Source: Streptomyces sp. NBC_01233 (lineage in GTDB: Bacteria; Actinomycetota; Actinomycetes; Streptomycetales; Streptomycetaceae). From it: a DNA stretch of 64,000 bases. The notes below the pieces were generated by a model. That model had not been told where the DNA came from and did not search any database. It saw nothing but the letters and a program-made list of their open reading frames with translations. Of this stretch, positions 8,081 through 16,123 are shown piece after piece. The translations under genes and the position numbers were made by a program. Location: contig NZ_CP108514.1 of NCBI RefSeq assembly GCF_035989305.1, forward strand, positions 5,498,501 to 5,562,500. Direction: 5' to 3'. How positions within the stretch are numbered: the first letter of the stretch is position 1; the number at the start of each line of letters is the position of its first letter.

Positions 8081-8509
8081 ATGGCAGCACAGATCCAGTA
8101 CGCCGACGTCGAGGTCGGCACCGAGCTGCCGGCGGCGTCCTTCCCCGTGACGCGCGCCACGCTCGTCCAGTACGCCGGTGCCTCGGGCGACTTCAACCCG
8201 ATCCACTGGAACGAGAAGTTCGCCAAGGAGGTCGGGCTGCCGGACGTGATCGCGCACGGCATGTTCACGATGGCCGAGGCGATCCGTGTGGTCACCGACT
8301 GGGCCGGCGACCCGGGTGCGGTCGTCGAATACGGCGTGCGCTTCACCAAGCCCGTCGTGGTCCCGAACGACGACCGGGGCGGGCTGATCGAGGTCACCGC
8401 CAAGGTCGCCGCGAAGCTGGACGACAACCGCGTCCGGGTCGACGTGACGGCCATGAGCGCCGGCCAGAAGGTCCTGGGCATGGCCCGCGCGGTGGTCGAA
8501 CTGGCCTGA
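8081..8509 (+). CDS. MaoC-like 3-hydroxyacyl dehydratase, catalytic subunit B (HadB-type)
   Basis: 142 residues, a hot-dog domain with the hydratase 2 motif YAGASGDFNPIHWNEKFAKE then LPDVIAHGMFTM. The Asp and His of GDFNPIHWN are the catalytic pair in this family. With the subunit just upstream it should form a heterodimer that dehydrates (R)-3-hydroxyacyl thioesters in fatty-acid synthesis. One base separates the TGA at 8077-8079 from this ATG, so translation is coupled. Confidence 0.9.
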   Translation: MAAQIQYADVEVGTELPAASFPVTRATLVQYAGASGDFNPIHWNEKFAKEVGLPDVIAHGMFTMAEAIRVVTDWAGDPGAVVEYGVRFTKPVVVPNDDRGGLIEVTAKVAAKLDDNRVRVDVTAMSAGQKVLGMARAVVELA

Positions 8510-8601
8510 GGCGGGTGGGCGGGGGTGCCGTCGCCGGGACCCGCCGTTGGGGCGGGGGCCTGTGCGGGGCTGCCGTTGGGGCTGGCTGCTGCTGGGGCGG
8601 G

Positions 8602-8737
8602 TTTCCCGTCGGTCTCATGGTCTTCCGTGGCGGGACGGTCCCTCAAGGGCGCTCCCTTCGGTCGCGTCGCTGCGCGATGGCCTGCGGCCACCCTTGACCG
8701 ACCGTCCGGCCACGGAAAATCGAGGACAGCCGGGAAA
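8602..8737. repeat. Long imperfect inverted repeat after the dehydratase genes
   Basis: The arms 8602-8649 and 8691-8737 match each other's reverse complement over about 48 nt with a handful of mismatches and one gap (outer TTTCCCG, inner CCGTGGCsGGACGGTC and TCAAGGG). The 41-nt centre (8650-8690) is itself GC-rich and partly self-complementary. It could end the dehydratase transcript, but it is much longer than a normal terminator and resembles a mobile or family-wide intergenic hairpin. Confidence 0.7.
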
Positions 8738-8822
8738 CCCCCGAAAGAACGGGCCGGGCGATCGAGGTGGGGGCGGCCGTGTCGGTGGCCTCCGGCCCGG
8801 TCGGGGGCGCGTCAGATCGCTA

Positions 8823-8932
8823 CGCGGTTCGTATGTCTTGGCGGCTGCCGGCCGTCTGGGGCTGGGTCTACGCTGCCCCTGATGGGCGCGCGGTTCGCGT
8901 GTCTTGGCGTCTGCGGCCCGTCTGTGGCCGGG
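8823..8932. repeat. Two degenerate 44-bp direct repeats, period 66
   Basis: 8823-8866 and 8889-8932 share the pattern CGCGGTTCG(T/C).TGTCTTGGCG.CTG...GGCCGTCTG with few changes, and a weaker third copy may start near 8950. The stretch 8510-9054 holds no gene that can be defended: frames here are GC-driven, lack ribosome sites and show no domain. Confidence 0.55.
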
Positions 8933-9054
8933 CGTAAGTCGTCACCGATCGGTGCGCGCTTCTGTGGGACGGCGGCCGCTGGCCGGCCGCGGCCGCCCGG
9001 AGCCTCCGCCGCGCGAACCCCGACTCCCTCTTCCGAAGAGCGGCTCCAGAGCCC

Positions 9055-9084
9055 TTGACTAAGTTAGTGATTGAGCACTAACTT
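9055..9084 (+). promoter_or_regulatory. TetR-gene promoter with overlapping operator
   Basis: -35 TTGACT (9055-9060), an 18-nt spacer and -10 TAACTT (9079-9084). A perfect inverted repeat AAGTTAGTG-N6-CACTAACTT (9061-9084) fills the spacer and the -10. Bound repressor would block polymerase. The expected start point falls at about 9091, so the mRNA would be leaderless, beginning at ATG 9092. Confidence 0.8.
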
Positions 9085-9091
9085 TGAGGTC

Positions 9092-9661
9092 ATGGCAAGG
9101 ATGAGTGCAGACGAGCGGCGGGAGAGCGTTATTCGTGCGGCGATGCACGAGTTCGCTCGCGGTGGTTACTACGGGACCTCCACCGAGGCGATCGCCAAGC
9201 GGGTGGGTGTTTCGCAGCCGTATCTCTTCCGGCTCTTCCCCAACAAGCAGGCGATCTTCCTGGCCGCCTCCGCGCGCTGCCTGAAGGACACGCGGGACGT
9301 CTTCGCCGCGGCCTCCGAAGGGCTGCACGGCGAAGAGGCGCTGCACGCCATGGCCAACGCGTACACCCGGCTGATCGCCGAAGACCCGGACAAGCTCCAG
9401 ATGCAGCTCCAGGTCTACGTCACGGTTGCCGCCGCCGAGGCGGCCGGCGACCACGAGTTCGGCGAGGTCGTCCGCGCCGGCTGGATGGAGCTCTGGGACA
9501 CCGCCCATCTGGCGCTGGGCGCCGACCCGAACGAGACCACGACCTTCATGGCGTACGGAATGCTGATCAACACCCTCGCCGCCATGGGGTTCCCGCCCGA
9601 GCACCGGGTCTGGGAGGGTCTCTACCCGTCGGCCCGCGCCAAGGGCCGTCTGGAAGTGTGA
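9092..9661 (+). CDS. TetR-family repressor, probable regulator of the adjacent MFS exporter
   Basis: 189 residues. The N-terminal helix-turn-helix spans about residues 8-55 (RRESVIRAAMHEFARGGYYG, then TSTEAIAKRVGVSQPYLFRL). The rest is a helical ligand-binding domain. ATG 9092 was chosen over an upstream in-frame codon because the promoter just before it would start the mRNA at this ATG. The same half-sites AGTTAGT-N8-ACTAACT occur before this gene and before the exporter at 9742, so it should repress itself and the exporter until a drug-like ligand binds. Confidence 0.88.
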   Translation: MARMSADERRESVIRAAMHEFARGGYYGTSTEAIAKRVGVSQPYLFRLFPNKQAIFLAASARCLKDTRDVFAAASEGLHGEEALHAMANAYTRLIAEDPDKLQMQLQVYVTVAAAEAAGDHEFGEVVRAGWMELWDTAHLALGADPNETTTFMAYGMLINTLAAMGFPPEHRVWEGLYPSARAKGRLEV

Positions 9662-9703
9662 CGCCGGGGCGCGCCCTGTCGTGCGCGCCTTTATGTCCAC
9701 AAA

Positions 9704-9725
9704 AGTTAGTCATCAATAACTAACT
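9704..9725 (+). promoter_or_regulatory. Operator before the MFS exporter
   Basis: AGTTAGT (9704-9710), N8, ACTAACT (9719-9725): the same half-sites and spacing as the operator in the tetR promoter. It overlaps a possible -10 TAACTA (9721-9726) 16 nt before the exporter's start. The -35 is weak. Confidence 0.75.
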
Positions 9726-9741
9726 ATCCCGAGGGGGAATC

Positions 9742-11199
9742 GTGAACACGCACGACACGGACACCAAGCTCCAGGGGCCCGCCGTCTGGGCCCTCGTCCT
9801 CACCGGCGTGGCCAGCTTCATGGCCGCACTCGACAACCTGGTGGTCACCACCGCCCTCCCCGCCATCCGCGAGGACCTCGGCGGCCGGCTGGAGGACCTG
9901 GAGTGGACGGTGAACGCGTACACGCTCACCTTCGCCGTCCTCCTGATGTTCGGCGCCGCCCTCGGCGACCGCTTCGGGCGCCGCCGGCTCTTCATCGCCG
10001 GCCTCGCGATATTCACCGGCGCCTCCGCCGCGGCCGCCCTGTCGCCCGGCATCGACGCGCTGATCGCCGCACGCGCCGTGCAGGGCGTCGGCGCCGCGAT
10101 CATGATGCCGCTCACGCTCACCCTGCTCACCGCCGCCGTCCCGGCAGCCCGCCGCGGCATGGCCCTCGGCATCTACGGCGCCGTCACCGGCCTCGCGGTC
10201 GCCAGTGGCCCCCTCATCGGCGGCAGCCTCACGGAGCACATCTCCTGGCAGTGGATCTTCTGGCTGAACGTCCCGATCGGCCTGGCGCTGATACCGCTCG
10301 CCCGTCTGCGGCTCGCCGAGTCCACCGCCCCGGGCGCCCGTCTCGACGTCCCCGGCACCCTGCTCATCAGCGGCGGCCTCTTCGGCATCGTCTACGCCCT
10401 GGTCAACGCCAACTCCGAGGGCTGGACCAGTGCCCCGGTCCTCACCGGCCTGATCGTCGGAGCCGCGCTCGTCGGCGGCTTCATCCACCACGGCTTCAAC
10501 AACGCCAACCCCATGCTCCCCATGCGGCTCTTCCAGGACCGCGGCTTCCTCGGGATCAACATCGCCAGCCTGCTGATGTTCCTGGGCATGTTCGGCTCGA
10601 TCTTCCTGCTCAGCCAGTTCCTCCAAGGCGTCGCCGGGTACTCGCCCACCGAGGCAGGACTGCGCATGCTCCCCTGGACCGGAATGCCGATGATCGTCGC
10701 GCCGCTGGCCGGGATCCTCTCCGACCGCATCGGCGGCCGCCCCGTCGTCGCCGCCGGCCTGGCGTTCCAGGCCCTGGGCCTCGGCTGGTTCGCGGCGGTC
10801 CTGAGCACGGACGTCTCGTACGCCGCCCAGCTGCCGCCGCTGATCCTCAGCGGGATCGGCATGGCCCTCTACTTCGCCCCCGCCGCCAACGTCCTGATGT
10901 CCACCGTGGCCCCCGCCGACCAGGGCAAGGCCTCCGGCACCAACAACGCCCTGCGCGAGGTCGGCGGAGCCCTCGGCGTCGCCGTCCTGGCGTCGGTCTT
11001 CTCCGCCCAGGGCGGCTACGAATCCCCGCAGACCTTCACCGACGGCACCATCCCCGCCCTGTGGATCGGCGCCGGCGCCGTCGCCCTGGCCGCCGCCTTC
11101 GCCCTGCTCCTGCCGCGCCGGACGAAGCCCTCCCCGGTCCCCGCCCCCGTCGCCGTCGAGGCGGTCGCAACACCGGAGAAGGTGCCCGCCGCCGGCTGA
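9742..11199 (+). CDS. MFS multidrug exporter, DHA2 (14-TM, EmrB/QacA) family
   Basis: 485 residues from GTG 9742, with GAGGGGG 5-11 nt upstream. It begins with helix 1 and the DHA2 motif FMAALDNLVVTTALPAIRED, then WTVNAYTLTFAVLLMF and motif A as GDRFGRRRLF. Motif C appears in helix 5 (YGAVTGLAVASGPLIGG). About 14 hydrophobic segments follow, ending in a short Pro/Ala-rich cytoplasmic tail. Such proteins expel drugs or metabolites using the proton gradient. The tetR gene just upstream and the matched operators indicate substrate-induced expression; the substrate is unknown. Confidence 0.92.
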   Translation: MNTHDTDTKLQGPAVWALVLTGVASFMAALDNLVVTTALPAIREDLGGRLEDLEWTVNAYTLTFAVLLMFGAALGDRFGRRRLFIAGLAIFTGASAAAALSPGIDALIAARAVQGVGAAIMMPLTLTLLTAAVPAARRGMALGIYGAVTGLAVASGPLIGGSLTEHISWQWIFWLNVPIGLALIPLARLRLAESTAPGARLDVPGTLLISGGLFGIVYALVNANSEGWTSAPVLTGLIVGAALVGGFIHHGFNNANPMLPMRLFQDRGFLGINIASLLMFLGMFGSIFLLSQFLQGVAGYSPTEAGLRMLPWTGMPMIVAPLAGILSDRIGGRPVVAAGLAFQALGLGWFAAVLSTDVSYAAQLPPLILSGIGMALYFAPAANVLMSTVAPADQGKASGTNNALREVGGALGVAVLASVFSAQGGYESPQTFTDGTIPALWIGAGAVALAAAFALLLPRRTKPSPVPAPVAVEAVATPEKVPAAG

Positions 11200-11205
11200 C
11201 CGGGC

Positions 11206-11246
11206 GGCCGGACCCCGCTCGCAGGCCGGACCCCGCTCGCAGGCCG
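11206..11246. repeat. Short tandem repeat, 18-bp unit, about 2.3 copies
   Basis: GGCCGGACCCCGCTCGCA occurs at 11206-11223 and again at 11224-11241, followed by the first bases of a third unit. It lies just after the exporter's stop codon, in a 131-nt gap with no other feature. Confidence 0.8.
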
Positions 11247-11330
11247 CCCCCCGCGCGGGGGCCGGCCGGGAGAACCGCAATACCGCCCGCGCACGAAGAT
11301 CCGTACGACTCATCGTGAAGGAGCGCCGCC

Positions 11331-11729
11331 ATGCCCGACATCCCCTGGTCCACCCCCACCCGGGCCGCCCCCGACGCCGAGGTCCACGTCATGGCCTCCC
11401 GCTTCGAGACCGCCACCCTCGCCGGCGCCGTCAGGTTCTTCCTCAAGGCTCCCGGCATCGTCCTGCAGATCCGCAAGGCCCCCGGCGCCCACGGGGTCGC
11501 CCTGCGGGCCCGGGTCCTCCGACGCACCTTCCTCACCCTCTCCGCATGGGAGGACCGGGACGCGCTCTACCGGTTCGCCGGCAGCGAGCCCCACCGCTCC
11601 AGCTCCCGCGCCGCCAGCGCCCACATGAAGGAATCGGCCTTCACCTTCTGGACCGTGCGCGCCTGCGAGCTGCCCATCGGCTGGGAGGAGGCCGAGCGCC
11701 GCCTGGCCGAACAGAAGGCCGCCTCGTGA
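11331..11729 (+). CDS. Small protein resembling DUF3291 / antibiotic-monooxygenase-like ferredoxin folds
   Basis: 132 residues. The line VHVMASRFETATLAGAVRFF, then RARVLRRTFLTLSAWEDRDA and a buried-helix segment FTFWTVRACELPIGW, suggests a dimeric alpha-beta barrel like the DUF3291/ABM group. No haem or flavin site is evident. The start has GGAG about 9 nt upstream (AAGGAGCGCCGCC-ATG). It follows the exporter in the same direction but probably has its own transcript, and a long hairpin just after it separates it from murB. Confidence 0.6.
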   Translation: MPDIPWSTPTRAAPDAEVHVMASRFETATLAGAVRFFLKAPGIVLQIRKAPGAHGVALRARVLRRTFLTLSAWEDRDALYRFAGSEPHRSSSRAASAHMKESAFTFWTVRACELPIGWEEAERRLAEQKAAS

Positions 11730-11732
11730 GTC

Positions 11733-11778
11733 ACGGTCCGTGGCCCCGCCGGGATGCGAGGGGCACGGACCGTACTCT
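11733..11778 (+). promoter_or_regulatory. Hairpin terminator fused to a leaderless murB promoter
   Basis: ACGGTCCGTG (11733-11742) and CACGGACCGT (11764-11773) are exact inverted repeats, extended inward by CCCC/GGGG around one bulged G. The final T is the first base of a -10 hexamer TACTCT (11773-11778), 7 nt before the GTG of murB. The start point would lie at or next to that GTG. The element thus ends the upstream gene and forms part of the next promoter. Confidence 0.65.
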
Positions 11779-11785
11779 TGTCCAC

Positions 11786-12841
11786 GTGCAGGAACTCCAC
11801 GATGCCCCCCTCGCCCCGCTGACCACCTTCCGTCTCGGTGGTCCCGCCGCCCGCCTGGTCACCGCGACCACCGACGCCGAGGTCGTCGCCGCCGTGCGCG
11901 CCGCGGACGAGAGCGGCACCCCGCTCCTCATCATCGGCGGCGGCAGCAACCTGGTCATCGGCGACCGGGGCTTCGACGGCACCGCCCTGCGCATCGCGAC
12001 CACCGGCTTCACCCTCGACGGCACCACCCTGGAGCTCGCCGCCGGCGAGAACTGGAGCGACGCCGTCGCCCGCACCGTCGAGTCCGGCCTCGCCGGTATC
12101 GAGTGCCTCGCCGGAATCCCCGGCTCGGCCGGCGCCACGCCCATCCAGAACGTCGGCGCGTACGGCCAGGAGGTCTGCGACACGATCACCGAGGTCGTCG
12201 CCTACGACCGCACCAGCGGCGAGACGGTCACGCTGACCGCCGCCGAGTGCGCGTTCCGGTACCGCAACAGCACCTTCAAGGACCAGCCCGAGCGGTACGT
12301 CGTCCTGCGCGTGCGCTTCGCCCTGGAGGACGCGGGCGGCCTCTCCGCGCCGATCAAGTACCCCGAGACCGCCCGCGCCCTCGGCGTCGAGGCCGGTGAC
12401 CGGGTCCCGGCCGCCACCGCCCGCGAGACCGTGCTGCGCCTGCGCGCCGGGAAGGGCATGGTCCTCGACCCCGCCGACCACGACACCTGGTCGGCCGGTT
12501 CCTTCTTCCACAACCCGATCCTGACCGACGAGGCGTACGCCGCGTTCCTCGCCCGCGCCCAGGACCGCCTCGGCCCCGAGACCGCACCGCCCGCCTACTC
12601 CGCCGGCGACGGCCGTACGAAGACCAGCGCGGCCTGGCTGATCGACAAGGCCGGCTTCACCAAGGGCTACGGCACCGGCCCCGCGCGCATCTCCACCAAG
12701 CACACCCTCGCCCTCACCAACCGCGGCGAGGCCACCACCGAGGACCTCCTCGCCCTGGCCCGCGAGGTCGTCGCGGGCGTCCACGCGGCCTTCGGCGTCA
12801 CCCTGGTCAACGAGCCGGTGACGGTCGGCGTCAGCATCTGA
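11786..12841 (+). CDS. murB: UDP-N-acetylenolpyruvoylglucosamine reductase
   Basis: 351 residues. MurB reduces the enolpyruvyl group to lactyl, giving UDP-MurNAc, using NADPH and bound FAD in the cytoplasm. Visible signatures are TTFRLGGPA at the start, the FAD-binding GGGSNLVIGDRGFDG, GIPGSAGATPIQNVGAYGQE, YRNSTFK and the late SAGSFFHNPI with the catalytic serine, then KTSAAWLIDKAGF. The GTG at 11786 was chosen (VQELHDAPLAPLTTF); longer in-frame starts run back across the hairpin and the previous gene. A -10 lies 7 nt upstream and no ribosome site is seen, so the message is likely leaderless. Confidence 0.95.
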   Translation: MQELHDAPLAPLTTFRLGGPAARLVTATTDAEVVAAVRAADESGTPLLIIGGGSNLVIGDRGFDGTALRIATTGFTLDGTTLELAAGENWSDAVARTVESGLAGIECLAGIPGSAGATPIQNVGAYGQEVCDTITEVVAYDRTSGETVTLTAAECAFRYRNSTFKDQPERYVVLRVRFALEDAGGLSAPIKYPETARALGVEAGDRVPAATARETVLRLRAGKGMVLDPADHDTWSAGSFFHNPILTDEAYAAFLARAQDRLGPETAPPAYSAGDGRTKTSAAWLIDKAGFTKGYGTGPARISTKHTLALTNRGEATTEDLLALAREVVAGVHAAFGVTLVNEPVTVGVSI

Positions 12842-12857
12842 GGAGCCCCGGCCGCCC

Positions 12858-13274
12858 ATGCTCTGTCCCCTGCACGGGGCCGGTACGGACCCCACCCGCC
12901 TCGTGGGCCGCACGCTCAGCAGAGTCGTCGCGTCCTGGCACATCAGCGAGGGCGAACGCTCCGAGGCGCCCCTCGACGTCTGGCTGATCGACAGCGTCGG
13001 CGACTCGATCCGCATCACCACCGGGTCCGACCAGTGCCTCATCGTCGAGTCGGCGGCGCCCCACGAGCCCTACGACATGGGGGAGTGGGGCCGCATCGAG
13101 GTCGGCGAGGACCTCGGCGACCACCCGTTCCTGCGCCACCTCGGCGAGACCGTCGCCTCGGTCGCCGAGTTCGCGCTGCCCGAGCAGGGCCGCACCCACC
13201 TGGAGATCGGCTTCCAGGACGGGCGCCGGGTGCGCGCCGACTGCTACGAGGGGGACCTGCGGCTCACCCGGTGA
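12858..13274 (+). CDS. Conserved hypothetical protein
   Basis: 138 residues; no family recognised with confidence. The sequence alternates beta-like stretches (SRVVASWHIS, DVWLIDSVGDSIRITTGSDQ, RVRADCYEGDLRL) and is acidic, suggesting a small cytoplasmic beta-sheet protein. It begins 16 nt after murB, and GGAG lies in the murB stop region, so it may be cotranscribed. Its last 11 bases overlap the end of the convergent adenosine deaminase gene. Confidence 0.6.
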   Translation: MLCPLHGAGTDPTRLVGRTLSRVVASWHISEGERSEAPLDVWLIDSVGDSIRITTGSDQCLIVESAAPHEPYDMGEWGRIEVGEDLGDHPFLRHLGETVASVAEFALPEQGRTHLEIGFQDGRRVRADCYEGDLRLTR

Positions 13275-14283
13275 GCCAGTGCTCGATCCCGGCCAGCAGC
13301 TTCTCCTGTACGTCGGCGGGCGCGGCCGAGCCGCGGACGGACTGGCGGGCCAGCTCGGCGAGCTCCGGGTCCGTGAAACCGTGGTGGCGGCGGGCGATCT
13401 CGTACTGGGCGGCGAGCCGGGACCCGAAGAGCAGCGGGTCGTCCGCGCCCAGCGCCATCGGCACGCCCGCCTCGAAGAGGGTGCGCAGCGGGACGTCCTC
13501 GGGCCGCTCGTACACGCCGAGGGCGACGTTGGAGGCGGGGCAGACCTCGCACGTGATCTGCCGGTCGGCGAGGCGCTTCAGCAGCCGGGGGTTCTCCGCG
13601 GCCCGTACGCCGTGCCCGATGCGGGCGGCGTGCAGATCGTCGAGGCAGTCGCGGACCGAGGACGGGCCGGTGAGCTCGCCGCCGTGCGGGGCGGCGAGGA
13701 GGCCGCCCTCGCGGGCGATGGCGAAGGCCCGGTCGAAGTCGCGGGCCATGCCGCGGCGCTCGTCGTTGGAGAGCCCGAAGCCGACGACCCCGCGGTCGGC
13801 GTAGCGGACGGCGAGGCGGGCCAGGGTGCGGGCGTCGAGGGGGTGCCTCATGCGGTTGGCGGCGATGAGGACCCGCATGCCGAGGCCGGTCTCGCGGGAG
13901 GCCGCGTCGACGGCGTCGAGGATGATCTCGACGGCCGGGATCAACCCGCCGAGCAGGGGGGCGTAGGAGGTGGGATCCACCTGGATCTCCAGCCAGCCGC
14001 TGCCGTCCCGTACGTCCTCCTCCGCGGCCTCGCGGACGAGGCGGCGGATGTCGTCGGGCTCGCGGAGGCAGGAGCGGGCGGCGTCGTAGAGCCGCTGGAA
14101 CCGGAACCAGCCGCGCTCGTCGGTGGCGCGGAGCTTCGGGGGCTCGCCGGCGGTGAGGGCGTCCGGGAGGCGGACGCCGTACTTGTCGGCGAGCTCCAGG
14201 AGGGTCGATGGTCGCATCGAGCCGGTGAAGTGCAGGTGGAGGTGGGCTTTCGGCAGAAGCGTGAGATCGCGTGCGTGCTCCAT
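13264..14283 (-). CDS. add: Adenosine deaminase-family protein
   Basis: 339 residues. It converts adenosine to inosine in purine salvage with one zinc ion. Seen are the N-terminal metal motif LHLHFTGS (His16, His18), the HGGE line with His200 and Glu203, His224 in RIGHG, and Asp281/Asp282 in ALGADDP, the complete set of metal and catalytic residues of this family. AGGA lies about 8 nt before the ATG at 14283. Related paralogues act on modified adenines, and Streptomyces has several, so the exact substrate is not certain. It is convergent with the hypothetical gene before it (11-nt overlap). Confidence 0.87.
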   Translation of the reverse strand: MEHARDLTLLPKAHLHLHFTGSMRPSTLLELADKYGVRLPDALTAGEPPKLRATDERGWFRFQRLYDAARSCLREPDDIRRLVREAAEEDVRDGSGWLEIQVDPTSYAPLLGGLIPAVEIILDAVDAASRETGLGMRVLIAANRMRHPLDARTLARLAVRYADRGVVGFGLSNDERRGMARDFDRAFAIAREGGLLAAPHGGELTGPSSVRDCLDDLHAARIGHGVRAAENPRLLKRLADRQITCEVCPASNVALGVYERPEDVPLRTLFEAGVPMALGADDPLLFGSRLAAQYEIARRHHGFTDPELAELARQSVRGSAAPADVQEKLLAGIEHWLTG

Positions 14284-14425
14284 TTGCTGATCCTGCCGTA
14301 CCGCTGAGCTCGGCGGGAGGGGGTTTTACCTTTTGGGGGCTTGCCCGAACGCGAGAGCGGGGCCGTCCGGGGCTGCCGGGCGCCACCCGGGCCCGCGCCT
14401 CACACGCCTGCGGGGCCGGATGTGG

Positions 14426-14463
14426 CTGAGCGGCGCCACCCTCGTGGGGGTGGCGCCGCTCAG
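14426..14463 (-). terminator. Terminator after aspC
   Basis: A perfect 15-bp stem (14426-14440 with 14449-14463) with an 8-nt loop, beginning 19 nt past the stop codon of the aminotransferase gene on the minus strand. Confidence 0.9.
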
Positions 14464-14481
14464 ATCTTGCTGCGGGCCGCT

Positions 14482-15708
14482 TTAGGCCTTGGCCTCGGCC
14501 AGGAGCTTCTGGATGCGGGAGACGCCCTCCACCAGGTCCTCGTCGCCCAGGGCGTAGGACAGGCGCAGGTAGCCCGGGGTGCCGAAGGCCTCGCCGGGGA
14601 CGACCGCGACCTCGACCTCGTCCAGGATCAGGGCGGCGAGCTCGACGGAGGTCTGCGGGCGCTTGCCGCGGAGCTCCTTGCCGAGGAGGGCCTTGACCGA
14701 GGGGTACACGTAGAAGGCGCCCTCGGGGGTCGGGCAGACGACGCCGTCGATCTCGTTCAGCATCCGCACGATCGTCTGGCGGCGGCGGTCGAACGCGGTG
14801 CGCATCTCGTGGACGGCGTCCAGGTTGCCGGAGACGGCGGCCAGGGCGGCGACCTGGGCCACGTTGGAGACGTTCGAGGTGGCGTGCGACTGGAGGTTCG
14901 TCGCGGCCTTGACCACGTCCTCGGGGCCGATGATCCAGCCCACCCGCCAGCCGGTCATCGCGTACGTCTTGGCGACGCCGTTGACGACGATGCACTTGTC
15001 GGCCAGCTCGGGGACGATCGCCGGGAGGGAGACGAACTTCGCGTCGCCGTAGACGAGGTGCTCGTAGATCTCGTCGGTCAGGACCCACAGGCCCTTCTCG
15101 GCGGCCCAGCGGCCGATCGCCTCGGCATCGGCCTCGCTGTAGACCGCGCCCGTCGGGTTGGACGGGGAGACGAAGAGGACGACCTTGGTGCGCTCGGTGC
15201 GCGCGGCCTCCAGCTGCTCGACGGAGACGCGGTAGCCGGTGGTCTCGTCGGCGACGACCTCGACCGGGACACCGCCGGCGAGACGGATGGACTCCGGGTA
15301 GGTGGTCCAGTACGGAGCCGGGACGATGACCTCGTCACCCGGGTCCAGGATCGCGGCGAAGGCGTTGTAGATCGCCTGCTTGCCGCCGTTGGTCACCAGG
15401 ACCTGCGCCGGGTCGACCTCGTAGCCGGAGTCGCGCAGGGTCTTCGCGGCGATCGCGGCCTTGAGCTCGGGCAGGCCGCCGGCCGGCGTGTAGCGGTGGT
15501 ACTTGGGGTTGCGGCAGGCCTCGACCGCGGCCTCGACGATGTAGTCCGGGGTCGGGAAGTCGGGCTCGCCCGCGCCGAAGCCGATCACCGGGCGCCCGGC
15601 GGCCTTGAGGGCCTTGGCCTTGGCGTCGACGGCGAGGGTGGCGGACTCGGAGATGGCGCCGATACGGGCGGACACCCGGCGCTCGGAGGAAGGCGTTGCA
15701 GAGGTCAT
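14482..15708 (-). CDS. aspC: Aspartate aminotransferase, class I (subgroup Ib)
   Basis: 408 residues. It exchanges the amino group between aspartate and 2-oxoglutarate with pyridoxal phosphate. The N-terminal [13 protein letters not shown] is the substrate-binding start of class Ib enzymes. [18 protein letters not shown] carries the Asn/Pro of the cofactor pocket, [12 protein letters not shown] the Asp/Tyr pair, and [17 protein letters not shown] the Schiff-base lysine followed by the phosphate-binding Arg. GYLRLSYAL holds the alpha-carboxylate Arg. ATG 15708 ([18 protein letters not shown]) was chosen over a codon 51 nt upstream. No ribosome site is seen before it, so a leaderless message is possible. 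It is divergent from tRNA-Trp/secE. Confidence 0.93.
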   Translation of the reverse strand: MTSATPSSERRVSARIGAISESATLAVDAKAKALKAAGRPVIGFGAGEPDFPTPDYIVEAAVEACRNPKYHRYTPAGGLPELKAAIAAKTLRDSGYEVDPAQVLVTNGGKQAIYNAFAAILDPGDEVIVPAPYWTTYPESIRLAGGVPVEVVADETTGYRVSVEQLEAARTERTKVVLFVSPSNPTGAVYSEADAEAIGRWAAEKGLWVLTDEIYEHLVYGDAKFVSLPAIVPELADKCIVVNGVAKTYAMTGWRVGWIIGPEDVVKAATNLQSHATSNVSNVAQVAALAAVSGNLDAVHEMRTAFDRRRQTIVRMLNEIDGVVCPTPEGAFYVYPSVKALLGKELRGKRPQTSVELAALILDEVEVAVVPGEAFGTPGYLRLSYALGDEDLVEGVSRIQKLLAEAKA

Positions 15709-15783
15709 GCGAGCAATCGTCCCAGACGGCAAAGAAGCGCCGCACACCGTTTCAGTCATCGGACCGGACGCGTACCGGAGAGG

Positions 15784-15823
15784 GGGCTGACATCCTCCGG
15801 ACGGCGCCGGAGCATGTCAGCCC
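15784..15823. promoter_or_regulatory. 40-nt near-perfect palindrome between aspC and tRNA-Trp/secE
   Basis: GGGCTGACAT (15784-15793) pairs with ATGTCAGCCC (15814-15823). Inside, after a C-C mismatch, CTCCGG pairs with CCGGAG around the loop ACGGCG. It lies 75 nt upstream of aspC and just before the -35 of the rightward promoter. No T run follows, so an operator or a cruciform is as likely as a terminator. Confidence 0.65.
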
Positions 15824-15831
15824 GGGTGCTG

Positions 15832-15861
15832 TTCGACGTCAGGGCCCGGTTCACGTACACT
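15832..15861 (+). promoter_or_regulatory. Promoter for tRNA-Trp and secE
   Basis: -35 TTCGAC (15832-15837), 18-nt spacer, -10 TACACT (15856-15861). A second possible -10 (TAGGTT, 15928-15933) lies closer to the tRNA at 15945. Confidence 0.6.
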
Positions 15862-15944
15862 CACCTGTCGTTGGACCTCGCCAGCCGCTGCAGAGCGTGA
15901 GCACTCCGTGCACTCGCTCGGATGCGGTAGGTTGGGGGACGCAA

Positions 15945-16017
15945 AGGGTCGTAGCTCAATTGGTAGAGCACTGGTCTCCAAAACCAGCGGTTGGGGGTTC
16001 GAGTCCCTCCGGCCCTG
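15945..16017 (+). tRNA. tRNA-Trp (anticodon CCA)
   Basis: 73 nt. The acceptor AGGGTCG (15945-15951) pairs with CGGCCCT (16010-16016) with one T-G pair, and the discriminator is G16017. The anticodon stem CTGGT/ACCAG holds the loop CTCCAAA, giving CCA. The position just before secE is the usual one in Streptomyces. Confidence 0.97.
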
Positions 16018-16123
16018 CTCCACACTCCTTCTCGGATGTGTGTGCGCAGGTACGTACTTAGATGCAACGCCGTGCGGCGCAACCGGGCGCGGTACGGCCA
16101 CGACCCGGATTCAGGTGAGAGAC

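Noticed and set aside
8525..9058. Plus-strand frames after the dehydratase genes
   Set aside because: They cross the long inverted repeat and direct repeats, have no ribosome site, and the translation is Arg/Gly/Pro/Ala-rich without pattern.
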